Assembly: GCA_918807975.1 (NCBI GenBank)
Contig: OU964931.1
Location: 12,596,251-12,660,250, forward strand
Reading direction: 5' to 3'
Origin: Aplidium turbinatum
Lineage: Eukaryota > Chordata > Ascidiacea > Aplousobranchia > Polyclinidae
DNA length: 64,000 nucleotides
A program made the translations under genes and the position numbers. The first letter of the stretch is position 1, and every line of letters starts with the position of its first letter. Positions 1 to 10,656 of the stretch are shown here, in pieces. The notes beneath the pieces were generated by a model, which saw only the letters and a list, made by a program, of their open reading frames with translations, made no database searches and was not told the DNA's origin.

Positions 1-264
1 CAACACAAAAATGTAGCTTTTATGTTTGATCTTTAACTCTAAGCTAAGTGCACTTATTTGAACAGATAGTTTTGGGAACATTGAATCTCAAATAACAGCA
101 AAACTCCAGTAAGGTAGGTACCTAGTTTTAGTTAGTAGTTTTACTTTTAAAAATGACAAATGATAGATTTTTTTCCTTTTACTAGTGTTGCCAGATGATC
201 TTCGGATTTCCAGCACAAGTGACAAAAACCAAAAAATTTTAACCGGTCCGGAATCGTTTGGTCT

Positions 265-555
265 GGTTGATTGGTTTGGTTTTTTGAATCTTTATCCTCG
301 GACTGACAAAGCCTTGATAGTTTATTCCTGGTAGTTTCGCATACTTGTAGAGGCTCTTGACGCAGAGCCGGTTACCGAGATTGGCAGAGTGAAGTTTTCC
401 GGTTGTTGAAGTGTTGTTGCCAGGGAATTATTCCATTCATTAGGTGCCGCTGAATGGAGAGCAGTCCTGAAATGCGTTGCTCAAGCGCATACCCCGAGAG
501 TCGAACTTGCGCCGTGTGATCTTGAGCCGGGCGCGTAACCACTGAGCTAACGGGG
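265..555 (-). repeat. tRNA-derived SINE, copy 1
   Basis: Read on the minus strand, it starts with a tRNA-like head (490-555) holding an A box (TAGCTCAGTGG) and a B box-like GTTCGACTC, closed by CCCCG/CGGGG ends. An unrelated body follows, then a tail of imperfect AACC units (265-286 on the plus strand). The same head-body-tail arrangement recurs at 58914-59212 and 55983-56243, with a decayed piece at 14367-14510. This identifies a Pol III-transcribed SINE rather than a functional tRNA gene. Confidence 0.85.
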
Positions 556-1208
556 CGGTCGGCCAGTTTTGAATGGAGGAGTCGGAGTTGCATATTTTTT
601 GCTCAACCCCACGACCCTGACAAAATGTTGTCCAACTTTTGTATGCTAAAAATGGCACACAAGGAGCTAAAATCACACAAAAGCTATGTTTATCAACTAT
701 TTTTAAGGCTATTAATTTATATCAGCGATTCTAACTCCTACCAAGCTCAGCAGATCTGCTTCCAGTCAAATGTCAAAATCGCACATTGGCCTGATCTATG
801 TATAAAAAGAAAGGACATGTATAATTGTATAGCTCCCGCTGAACTTGCAGCAAAACTAGTTAAAACAACTTAATTTTAGCGTAAATCCTTTTTTAACATA
901 TATATGATTAAACGGGCAATCCATTAATATCAGTTTTCTTCAGTGTAGTGATATCAGAGCTACTATATACACTAAGCCTATAGTGGCTCTGCTGGTGATA
1001 TTGTGGTGTAGCGGACAGCAGGTAACGTAACTTATGTTGATTTCAAAATAAATATACACTACTACTTGCAACAGCTACTTCACAATTTGTAATAACTTCC
1101 TTTTTTGCAATCTATTCCAAATTGGCTGGAATTCTACAGTACATTCGTCTTCAATTTACATTTCATTACACTTGTAGAATCCTATGTTCTACGTAGCAAG
1201 CGATTTCA
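556..1208. other. Intergenic, nothing recognised
   Basis: AT-rich sequence between the SINE and the hAT-like element. The short frames here have no recognisable domain or splice context. Confidence 0.5.
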
Positions 1209-1216
1209 CCTATTGA

Positions 1217-2409
1217 TAGGCCTACCATATTTTCATCCCCTAAAAAGAGGACACGTTTCGCCAGCGAGTAAAATACAAGTAGAATGTTACGTATGAAGAA
1301 TTTTTTACATCCTTTTGGAGAATTATAGACGTATATGCAGCAAAAGTTATAGCAAAAAAAAAACAGACAAATTTGTTTTTCGCAAACCGATTTGTTAGAT
1401 TTGTGTGACAAAATAAAAATGTGATGTGATAATGCTATAAAAATGTGAGGCAGGCAGTAGGCTCTGTAGATAGCCATGCCTTAACGTTTTTCAGAAAAAA
1501 AGAATCAGCTTTAACGAAATCATAAAATTACTTGAACTAAATATAATTGAACTTGTATACAGCTGTTAATGACATGTTAAGAACAGACTCAATTAAAAGG
1601 CTGATTACTTTCTTGTACCATTGTAGCTGCATCACAAATAAAATTAATTTTACAGTTGCACCCACATAAGTTGTAAGTATCCAACTATCTATGCCACGAT
1701 TTATTTTGAAATAGGTTATATGTTATGCATATTGCATAGTGCACATTAGATTATTTTTTCGATTTGCTTCACTTGACAAATTAGCCAAACTATTAAGTTG
1801 TTAATCAGCAACGTCTACAAGCGCTTAATCAATATAAAATAGATCTGGGTAAAACAATAATTTATTGTAAAAGTGTGAGAACCTTAAAGTGTAAACACGT
1901 CAAATTCTTTTGCAAGTTTTGCGTTTTTTATTTCTCTGTGATTTACTCATTCTTTTTAATTTTCTCAATTTTTTTAGTTTGACAAGATTTTCTTTTTCAT
2001 AAATTTGTTGATCAGATCTCCTCAAATAAAGCAATTCCCTCACAAGTGGATTTGCACTTCACTCGCACTCATGACTGACCGCTATTTGGCTACATACGAC
2101 AATCGCAAAGCAATGTACAGTAGTTTGTTTCAATGAATGTCGAAGATTGTTTAGAACAACAGATCAAATAACTTAGTAAGCCAATGTTTTTTCGAAAATC
2201 TATAAATCAACATGTTGCATTGGTACAAAAATGGTTGGAAATTGCGAAAAAGTCACATAACAATAAAATCCTGTTGAAAATATGAGTAAGAAAACTGAAA
2301 ATGTAAAAAAAGAGGACATTTGAGCATTTTTGGGTGTCCTCGGAGGACAATTTATTTTTCTTCAAAAAAGAGGACAAATCCTCTTAAAAGAGGACATATG
2401 GTAGCCCTA
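1217..2409. mobile_element. Non-autonomous hAT-like element, family A
   Basis: The ends are inverted repeats (left TAGGCCTACCATA, right reverse complement TAGGGCTACCATA). They are flanked by a perfect 8-bp direct repeat CCTATTGA (1209-1216 and 2410-2417), the target-site length of hAT transposons. Subterminal AGAGGAC motifs occur at both ends. No transposase frame is visible in its 1193 bp, so it is probably mobilised in trans. The ends resemble those of the hAT element at 32497-34294 (TAGGCTTACCATA). A diverged relative lies at about 13165-14319. Confidence 0.85.
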
Positions 2410-2452
2410 CCTATTGAGATCTCTCGCCAAACCCGAATAGCTAAGATGAGAC

Positions 2453-2631
2453 TGTAATGTCTTGATCTCTCAAGATATGTTGATTCTTATACTGAATTAT
2501 AGCTTCATCAAACTAGCGTCTTGCGCATACATCAGTACTCGTGAGAATATATATTTCGTCATAGTAATGGTAACCGCACATATATACAAGTTGTAGATGG
2601 CGCTATAGGCCTAATCATTCAATCTGTTACA
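2453..2631 (-). repeat. 3' LTR of the Ty3/Gypsy element
   Basis: This 179-bp repeat starts TGTAATGT and ends CTGTTACA, and is identical to 6723-6901. Just inside it, at 2632-2643, the minus strand reads GAAGAAGGAAGA, a polypurine tract that fits the plus-strand primer. Confidence 0.95.
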
Positions 2632-5600
2632 TCTTCCTTCTTCAAATAGGCCAACATTATTTACACAGCATAAAAATACAATCGTGAAATATGAACAGTA
2701 ACACAAATGCTTGTAAGTCACAAGTCGGTGAATAAATCAATCACGATATCTTTGTGGGGTGACAACTTGTCTGCCAGATCGCGTTGTCCTATTTTCAAGT
2801 CGAGAAGTACTTGATTCATTTCGAACATCAGGCACATTTTGATTCAAATCATGATTATTTGCGATACAGTTTTCATCAGGATCAAAATTGAAATCACCAT
2901 GACAGTACGGATCAGCGGGCATTTGCAATAGATGTCTACGATTACGTCGAAGAGGTCCACGTTCATTGCGAACAATGTAAGATCGAGGTTCATTGCATAC
3001 ATTCGAAACAACAGCATTGTTCCAATAATTACGTGTTTTATAACGTACTTTATCTCCTTTCTGCAAAGTAGGTAAGGGTTTTGTATGACGATCAAAATAA
3101 GACTTCTGGCGATTTTGACGTTTGCGTAAATCAGCATACACATCAACAACTTTAGGCACAAGTAAAGTGTTAGCAATAGGCAATTTACTGCGAAGACGAC
3201 GACTCATCAAAATTTGAGCAGGTGAGTAACCAAGACCAGCAATGGGTGTATTACGGTACTCTAACAAAGCTAAATAGGGGTCAGTGCCTGCATCAAAAGC
3301 TTTTTTGAGCATTTTCTTTGTCTGAACAGTGCGTTCAGCCTGGCCATTACTCTGAGGATATTCGGGGCTGGAGGTAATACTCTTAACACCATACTCTTTA
3401 CAAAACTCAACAAACTCTTTGCTTCGAAACGGCATATTGTCGCTGACAATTTCTTCAGGAATACCGTGTCTCGCACAGACACTTTTAACTTGTTCTACAA
3501 CAGTCTTTGCTGTCTTGTCAGCTAAGGAAAGCAGTTCTGGGTACTTGGAATAATAGTCAACAACAACAAGATAATCGCGATTTTTAACAGTCATTATGTC
3601 CATAGCAATTTTTAAAAAGCGTCCATCTGGAATTTCGTGAGAAACTAGCGGTTCACGTTGGTTGTTTCGTTGATGAGCACAACAAACAGTGCATTTTGCA
3701 ACAATGTTTTTGATGTCTGATAACATCCTAGGCCAATAAAGCAAGTCTTGCGCTCTGGATTTGCATTTTTCCATTCCAAAGTGGCTTTCATGGATTAAAT
3801 TCAACATAAACGATCGTAACTCGACTGGGACAACGATTCGATCGTTGGCCATTATTAAATGTTCGGCTTCATGCAATATGTCACGCATATTCCAGTAACT
3901 TCTAGCTTCGACCGGAACGTCTCTTTGTGCACGAGGCCATCCATTTTTGCAATAGCTTTTGACCTTTTTTAGACCTGCATCTCGCTCTGTAGCCTCAATA
4001 AGCTCGTCCATGCGAGATGGCGTAACTGGAAGGCTAGTTATAAGAGTGTGGATTACACGAACAAGGTCATCATTCAATTCATTGTCTGGCACAACATTGA
4101 GATAAGCACGTGATAAAGTATCAGCTAGGTACATTTCTTTTCCTGGAACAAATTTGATTTTTAAATCGTATGGCTGCAAACAAAGCATTAAACGTTGAAG
4201 TCTAGGCGGAGCTTTGCACAATGGCTTCTTCATAATTGATTCAATTGGTTTGTGATCAGACTCAACAACAATAGAGTCTTTCCCATAAATGTACTGATGG
4301 AACTTTTTTGCTGCAAAAACGATAGAGAGCATCTCTTTTTCTATTTGTGCATAGTTTTGTTCGGCGGAAGTCATGCATGACCTAGAAGCATAGGCAATCG
4401 GTTTTCCATCTTGAAGTAAGCACGCTCCGAGTCCCTTTTGAGAAGCGTCGGACTGGATTGTTACAGGCTTCATGACATCGTAGAACGATAAAACTGGCAT
4501 ACTTGTCAACAGTAATTTAAGATGAGTTAATGCTTCGTCATGAGCATCAGTCCACTTCCATTCAACTCCTTTCTTTAACAGATCACGTAAAGGCGCTGTA
4601 ATAGAGGATTCATTAGGTATATACTGAGATAAGAACTTCGTCATTCCTAGCAATCGTTGCAAAGAATGGACATCTGTGGGCTTGGGCATGTTCACAATAG
4701 CGTCAATTTTCTTTTCATCCGGCTTCAGACCATCTTGTGAAACAATGTTACCCATATATTCAACAGTTTTCACTTTGAGTTGGATTTTCTTTTTGTTAAA
4801 CTTCACTCCTTTTTGACGAGCTCTGTCTAGCACAGCTTTGAGAATTTCATCATGTTCTTTCTCAGAAGATGCTGCTATGATGATGTCATCAGCTATGACA
4901 TGCACATTGGCAATGTCACCAAATGTCTCTTCATTTCGTTTCTGCATTATTTCAGATGCGGACGACAGTCCAAAAGGCATTCGAAGAAATCGTTTTCTAC
5001 CCCAAGGGGTGTGAAACGTAGTGAGGTACGAAGATTCTTCTGTCAACTTTACATGCCAGTAAGCGTCTTTCATGTCAATTACAGTAAATAAATTCTTTCC
5101 GGACAGTTGGGATTGGACATCCGCTGGTGTGGGAATATTATGACGTTCACGCTTAATAAAAGTATTCAATGGTTTTGGGTCTAAACAAATGCGCAACGAT
5201 TTGTCTTTCTTTTCAACTACAACAAGGTTATTTACCCATCAGTTGGCGTATCAACATCAGCAATGATTTTTTGTGTTTTAAGTTTTTCAAGATGCTCTTG
5301 CAAGTGTGATCTTATAGCATAAGGGATTTTTCTGGGGTGCTGGATTACAGCTTTGGCATCAGGCTTGAGCATTATGTGGTATTCTTTATCATAAGCTCCA
5401 ATGCCAGAAAAAATATCAGCATATTCATGGGTAATATTTGCAATAGTACCAGTGCCATTTTGTGTGTATGCGTCGATACGTTTAACAAAGTTTAAAATAG
5501 CACATGCATGTTCACCAAGAATAGCAATATCAATGACATCAGTTACGTAAAATAACAAGTCAAAACAATTGTCGCTTTTATCATAGCATTTGATTACGGT

Positions 5601-6704
5601 GGTGCCATGCGGCTTAACAACGCTATTACCAAAACCACAAAGCTTGGTGCTCGTCTGCTGCAATTCAAGACCGGACATTTGTGCAAAAAAATTGTAAGGA
5701 ATAACATTTGCAGCTGCACCAGTGTCAAGCTTACACAATACAGAATATTTGTGACCATCAGGATCACCAATAAGCAAGCGAGTTTTCATTTTCGTGCTGC
5801 TTTCTTGTTCATCAATGGTAGAAACTTGTAGAAATGTTGGTTCTGATTCTTCGGCTTTGATGTCGTGCATCGGCTTCGTAGGTGGCTTTCGACACACCGA
5901 TTTAAAATGATTACGCACACCACAGTTGAGACATGTTTTACCATAAGCAGGGCATTTTCTGGGTGCGTGGACTTTACCACAGTATCTGCAACTGTCTCTT
6001 GGCTTTGGAACGGGTTGCATCGCAGAGGCTGCGCGGTTCGTCATGGTTGACTGGCGTTTACTACTAATGCTGTCGATGTGTTGTGTTTGTGTGTTATTCA
6101 TGACCAACAAATGGCTTCTTGTTGCGTCATAAGCGTGGCATAAATCAATAGCTTTTGCCAGCGTTAAGTCTGAGGTTTGCATCAGCTTTTCTCTAATACT
6201 CTGGTTTGAAATACCACAGACAATTTGATCACGAAGATTTCTCTCTTTAACAGCTTGATTATGAAATGCACAGTCATTTGCAAGTGTTCTGAGATCATTA
6301 ATCCAACAATCAAAAGACTCACCATCAAGTTGATTTCTATGCCAAAACTTGTACGTGGAAAAAATTTCATTCTTCTTTGGTTCACAATATAACCGAAATT
6401 TTCTCAGTACGTGGTCGTAATTGTCTTTGCTATCATTATCATCATTGTCTGGAAAGACAAAATTGCTAAAGATTTCTTGTGCTGCAGTCCCAGCACAGTG
6501 TAGCATGATTGCGACTTGCGTCTCTGCTGACTTCTTACTGATCTCAGCGGCTACATAATAGGTTCGGAAAGACATCTCCCATTTTTTCCATGCTTCTGCT
6601 ATGCTTGAACTGTTGAAGTTCATCGGGGCAGGCTGCTTAAAATCTGCCATGTTTTAAGACTAAAAAAACGACTATTGATAATTCTTCTTGCAATACGTAG
6701 GTTC

Positions 6705-6722
6705 AAGTAAGTTCTGACACCA
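6705..6722 (-). promoter_or_regulatory. Primer-binding site of the Ty3/Gypsy element
   Basis: Directly inside the 5' LTR the minus strand reads TGGTGTCAGAAC. The TGG start (complement of CCA) and adjacency to the LTR mark a tRNA primer site. The first bases resemble leucine-tRNA 3' ends; that assignment is from memory and not confirmed. Confidence 0.7.
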
Positions 6723-6901
6723 TGTAATGTCTTGATCTCTCAAGATATGTTGATTCTTATACTGAATTATAGCTTCATCAAACTAGCGTCTTGCGCATAC
6801 ATCAGTACTCGTGAGAATATATATTTCGTCATAGTAATGGTAACCGCACATATATACAAGTTGTAGATGGCGCTATAGGCCTAATCATTCAATCTGTTAC
6901 A
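6723..6901 (-). repeat. 5' LTR of the Ty3/Gypsy element
   Basis: Identical to the copy at 2453-2631. Transcription would run leftwards from here. Confidence 0.95.
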
Positions 6902-6906
6902 GAGAC

Positions 6907-7165
6907 GGTGCGGATTTCTTAGGCAATTGGCTCGCTAATCTTCTCGTCTGCAGGTGCCAAACGAAATGCTCTCAGATAATTTCTATTAATTTCCAACGTT
7001 TCCACTCAAAAAGACAGTACGCTTCCAATAGACAAACTCGGAATAAACTACGTCAAATTGAAATTGGTATTTAAAGACAAAGAAAAAGAGAGAGATTTCG
7101 AATAGTTGTGGCAAACACCTACAACGAGCTAAAATCTGAAAGATAGAACGAAACTATTACTGTTT
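6907..7165. other. Short spacer between two LTR elements
   Basis: About 260 bp of unassigned sequence separates the Ty3/Gypsy element from the Gag-only LTR element. No domain or repeat end was recognised. Confidence 0.4.
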
Positions 7166-7170
7166 ATATT

Positions 7171-7763
7171 TGTCACGTTTTCTTTCTATCTCTTACCAGG
7201 AAAAAGACTTGGAAAGATTCAATGACGTAGTTTAATGGGTCAACCGAAAAGAAGTCAATTAAATGTCGAATAATTCTACTAGTGAAATGATAATCTGACT
7301 TCTTGAAGAACTTTAACGAACGGCTTCTCAAATAACTCTAATTTCTGCATCAACTACCCATCCACAACTCATAGCACAACTCTCATAATCAACTTATAAT
7401 AAACACCATAATAATCTCAGAATCATCATCAGAATAATCAGAATAATAATTACACAAACTACACCACTATTTATATAGTTGGTTGTTCAGTCCAGTAACC
7501 TCGAGAAGGCCACGTAGTGTTGCATCACACGAACTCATCGTCGGTCACGTAGCATTTAAATGTAAACAACAGAAGTCTCTAGAATGTCACGTAGGGCCGA
7601 AGGTTGTAGAAAACACGTTACATAATACAGATTTCGTCATCAGAGGTTACTTTAGGTCAATACCCGATAATAACATACCGCTCAAGAATTCCATAATGAA
7701 AACAGCACATTCTGTCAAGACGCAAAGCAGCCCGACGCAAGGCTTTGCACATTGATTGTGACA
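7171..7763 (-). repeat. 3' LTR of the Gag-only element
   Basis: 593 bp, matching 10059-10651 with a single visible difference. A 90-residue open frame inside it is present in both LTRs and is not treated as a gene. Confidence 0.95.
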
Positions 7764-7767
7764 TACG

Positions 7768-7777
7768 CCCCCCCTTA
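7768..7777 (-). promoter_or_regulatory. Polypurine tract of the Gag-only element
   Basis: On the minus strand a TAAGGGGGGG run ends four bases before the 3' LTR, the expected place for the plus-strand DNA primer. Confidence 0.8.
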
Positions 7778-7879
7778 GAATATTGTTGCAAACAATATAA
7801 CAACACAATCAATACAAAACACACTACAAAACAATTAATTACTCAATAATCAATTCTCATAAGTCCATCGTTGCATGAT

Positions 7880-9970
7880 CTACCAACGATAGCTTTTCTC
7901 AAAACAATAGTCACGTTTTCTGTGAAAGTTTCCAACGTCCTCAATATCTTCAGTGCATCGGCGAGCGAGATGACCCATCTTCCTACATCGGAAACACCTC
8001 CTCTCCGGACAGTCCTTGGCGAGATGACCTTCTTTATGACAATTGTAGCAAGCCTTTTCATCAAAAGGGCAGCTCCTGGCTATGTGTCCAATCTCCCCAC
8101 ATCGGTAGCAGTGGTTGTTACGGCGACGTCTATTTTCCGAAGGTCTGCCGTCAGCAACGCACTCCCTGGCGAAGTGTCCGCGTCTACCGCATCTATAGCA
8201 AACTCCAAATGGTCGTCGCCTGCCTCTTCTCCTCGGTTCTTCGCGCTCATTGTATCCATGACCGTGAGATCGTCGCTGATTATCTGCAGAACAATCTCGA
8301 GCAAAGTGACCATTCTTGCCACAAGAATAACAAGTAACTTCAGAATTTCTCTCAATAACATTTCCGATTATAAGATCAACTAAAGAGTTTTGTAAACATA
8401 ACGCTTTCACAGTCCCACTACAATATGGTGTTTCGATGTCTATCATCGCTAACGGTCCTTGAATTGAAGTGTTATTAATCTTTATCACATGGCCAGTTTT
8501 TCCCGTTAACTGACTGTCTTTAACCAAATCTCTCCTCACTATTATACCAGTAGAACCAGAATCACGTAAAACTTTTACCTTTTTGTCTCCAACTTTTCCA
8601 TCTACTACTGGCAGGTAATCTTCAGATATTATTTTTCCGCAAACATCTTCATCCGGTTTCTCCTCCCCAAGCGTGGGTTCAGGAATCATTAACGCACAAC
8701 GGCATCGATAAACGTCCGTGTCTTCATCTTTTCCAGACTGATTGGATCGGGAGAACGACTTGTCTTTGCATTCCTTCGCTTCGTGTCCTTGCCTATTGCA
8801 ACGATTGCACCACTTCCTCGATTCCTGATGATTTCTGTTAGTCTTCCTCCGGCAGTTAACAGACTTATGACCTAAGCCATTACAATTAAAACAACGTACT
8901 TCTCTTGGAACAGCACCTCCTTCAAAATTATTTGTTTGCTCCTCGTCATTATCGCCTGACAGCGTTTCTTCAGTCGACAACTTCTCATCATGAGCAACTA
9001 AGTATTGTTCTGCCACACTGGCTATTTCTTCTAGAGTCTTTGGACTTCTCTCCATTAAATAAACAGACAGATCTTTTGAACATGAATCTGTGAATTGTTC
9101 CTTAACTATAAGGTTTGCCAATCCGTCCAATGATTGGTCGGCCCCTGAAAGTTCAAACCATTTTAACAAAAGGTTTCTTAAACGTTCAATAAATTGACCT
9201 GGACTTTCGTGTCGTTCAGGCTTTGCCTCACGGAATCTTTGACGGTATCCATGCTCGGTAAAATTGTATCGCTTTAACAGAGCTAACTTCAATCTGTCGT
9301 AGTTCATGGCTTCTTCTTGTGAAAGTCTTGAATATACATCAAGAGCTTGTCCCGATAATAACATGCTTAGCTGGGTAGCCCACGTCGACTTCTCCAATTT
9401 GGCTATTGTAGCATATCTTTCAAATCTTAACAAATAACTATCCAACTCATCTTTTTCTTCAACAAATGATGGCAAATCTGGACGTCTAACTTGCGCCACA
9501 ATAACATCTCGAACATTATCATTAGTAGAATTAGATCGCTCACCAATGTCCAGCTTTTGTTTTTCTAATTCAAGTTTTAACTTTTCCAATTCATATTGCG
9601 CTCTTCTTTCTTCAGCTTCTGCTTCGCGCTGCGCTCTTCTTTCTTCAGCTTCTGCTTCGTACTGCCATTGAGCACGTTTTTCTTCAGCTTCGCGCTGCGC
9701 CCGCTTCTCCTCTGCTTCGCGCTGCGCCCGCTTCTCCTCTGCTTCAGCTTCAAGTTGTGCTCGCTTTTCCTCAGCTTCAAGTTCTGCTTTCCTTATTTCA
9801 CGAGCAGCTCTTCTATCTTCTCTTTCGTCAGCTTCTCGCTGAGCTTTTTGGGCCATTATCTTGTTATACTCTTCCATCACAAACTGAGACTTTTCATTGT
9901 CACTCAGCCCCATTCGTTCAGCCATGCTCCGTAAGTCTTCAATCATCTCATGTTTGACGGCATCCGCCAT
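7880..9970 (-). CDS. Gag-protease-like polyprotein with CNBP-like zinc-knuckle tail
   Basis: An intact 696-residue frame. Residues about 30-140 form a highly charged predicted coiled coil built from repeats such as EAEEKRAQRE. Residues about 160-340 resemble the Gag capsid of Gmr1-like Ty3/Gypsy elements, the group from which vertebrate SCAN domains arose; the stretch containing VKEQFTDSC recalls SCAN. Two CCHC knuckles follow (from CFNCNGLGHKSVNC, near 357). Next is an aspartic-protease-like segment with DSGSTG and DLIIGN. Where a polymerase would normally begin there are instead five more CCHC knuckles (about 544-670), among them CYSCGKNGHFARDC, CYRCGRRGHFAREC and CYNCHKEGHLAKDC, with an Arg-rich linker after the first. 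Number, spacing and linker recall cellular nucleic-acid-binding protein (CNBP). The Gag homology and knuckles are clear. Capture from a host CNBP-like gene is inference. Confidence 0.9.
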   Translation of the reverse strand: MADAVKHEMIEDLRSMAERMGLSDNEKSQFVMEEYNKIMAQKAQREADEREDRRAAREIRKAELEAEEKRAQLEAEAEEKRAQREAEEKRAQREAEEKRAQWQYEAEAEERRAQREAEAEERRAQYELEKLKLELEKQKLDIGERSNSTNDNVRDVIVAQVRRPDLPSFVEEKDELDSYLLRFERYATIAKLEKSTWATQLSMLLSGQALDVYSRLSQEEAMNYDRLKLALLKRYNFTEHGYRQRFREAKPERHESPGQFIERLRNLLLKWFELSGADQSLDGLANLIVKEQFTDSCSKDLSVYLMERSPKTLEEIASVAEQYLVAHDEKLSTEETLSGDNDEEQTNNFEGGAVPREVRCFNCNGLGHKSVNCRRKTNRNHQESRKWCNRCNRQGHEAKECKDKSFSRSNQSGKDEDTDVYRCRCALMIPEPTLGEEKPDEDVCGKIISEDYLPVVDGKVGDKKVKVLRDSGSTGIIVRRDLVKDSQLTGKTGHVIKINNTSIQGPLAMIDIETPYCSGTVKALCLQNSLVDLIIGNVIERNSEVTCYSCGKNGHFARDCSADNQRRSHGHGYNEREEPRRRGRRRPFGVCYRCGRRGHFARECVADGRPSENRRRRNNHCYRCGEIGHIARSCPFDEKACYNCHKEGHLAKDCPERRCFRCRKMGHLARRCTEDIEDVGNFHRKRDYCFEKSYRW

Positions 9971-10037
9971 TTTGACAGCTTGTTGTTAATTTATTATTCT
10001 TTCAATAAATCTTTCGGTATTCTTCGGTTTTTCGGTA

Positions 10038-10055
10038 ATCCCGGACGAGCCCCCA
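10038..10055 (-). promoter_or_regulatory. Primer-binding site for proline tRNA
   Basis: Three bases inside the 5' LTR the minus strand reads TGGGGGCTCGTCCGGGAT. These 18 bases are, as I recall it, the tRNA-Pro primer-binding site of murine leukaemia viruses, so proline tRNA is the likely primer. Confidence 0.85.
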
Positions 10056-10058
10056 GAA

Positions 10059-10651
10059 TGTCACGTTTTCTTTCTATCTCTTACCAGGAAAAAGACTTGG
10101 AAAGATTCAATGACGTAGTTTAATGGGTCAACCGAAAAGAAGTCAATTAAATGTCGAATAATTCTACTAGTGAAATGATAATCTGACTTCTTGAAGAACT
10201 TTAACGAACGGCTTCTCAAATAACTCTAATTTCTGCATCAACTACCCATCCACAACTCATAGCACAACTCTCATAATCAACTTATAATAAACACCATAAT
10301 AATCTCAGAATCATCATCAGAATAATCAGAATAATAATTACACAAACTACACCACTATTTATATAGTTGGTTGTTCAGTCCAGTAACCTCGAGAAGGCCA
10401 CGTAGTGTTGCATCACACGAACTCATCGTCGGTCACGTAGCATTTAAATGTAAACAACAGAAGTCTCTAGAATGTCACGTAGGGCCGAAGGTTGTAGAAA
10501 ACACGTTACATAATACAGATTTCGTTATCAGAGGTTACTTTAGGTCAATACCCGATAATAACATACCGCTCAAGAATTCCATAATGAAAACAGCACATTC
10601 TGTCAAGACGCAAAGCAGCCCGACGCAAGGCTTTGCACATTGATTGTGACA
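10059..10651 (-). repeat. 5' LTR of the Gag-only element
   Basis: 593-bp partner of 7171-7763. It holds the presumed promoter, and transcription runs leftwards. Confidence 0.95.
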
Positions 10652-10656
10652 ATATT

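Larger units (their letters stand above)
2453..6901 (-). mobile_element. Ty3/Gypsy LTR retrotransposon (Mag/SURL-like), nearly whole
   Basis: This 4449-bp element has two identical 179-bp LTRs with TG...CA ends and a perfect 5-bp target duplication GAGAC (2448-2452, 6902-6906). In minus-strand order the parts are: Gag with two zinc knuckles (about 5.8-6.65 kb), an aspartic protease with DTGA (about 5.4-5.8 kb), reverse transcriptase with VIDMKDAYWHV (about 4.5-5.25 kb), RNase H with SDASQKGLG (about 4.1-4.5 kb), and integrase with an H2C2 finger and a DDE core containing YPQSNGQAE (about 2.9-3.9 kb). The order RT-RNase H-integrase is that of Ty3/Gypsy; Mag/SURL kinship is inferred from overall character. 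Identical LTRs mean a very recent insertion. The coding region looks nearly whole, with about one break. No envelope gene is seen. Confidence 0.95.
7171..10651 (-). mobile_element. Gag-only non-autonomous LTR retrotransposon with zinc-knuckle array
   Basis: This 3481-bp element has two 593-bp LTRs (7171-7763, 10059-10651) bounded by TGTCAC/GTGACA and a perfect 5-bp target duplication ATATT (7166-7170, 10652-10656). Comparing the two LTRs by eye shows one difference, so it inserted recently. The 2295-bp interior has a primer-binding site, one long minus-strand frame (7880-9970) and a polypurine tract. It has no reverse transcriptase, RNase H or integrase, and no room for them. The layout resembles the Gag-only elements described in plants as TR-GAG. 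It looks whole for what it is and must borrow enzymes from another element. Confidence 0.95.

Noticed and set aside
7483-7755. 90-residue open frame, repeated identically at 10371-10643
   Set aside because: It lies inside the two LTRs of the Gag-only element. Its repetition reflects the LTR duplication, and it has no domain.
9596-9934. 112-residue plus-strand frame rich in Phe, Leu and Ser
   Set aside because: It is the antisense shadow of the coiled-coil repeats of the Gag-like protein.
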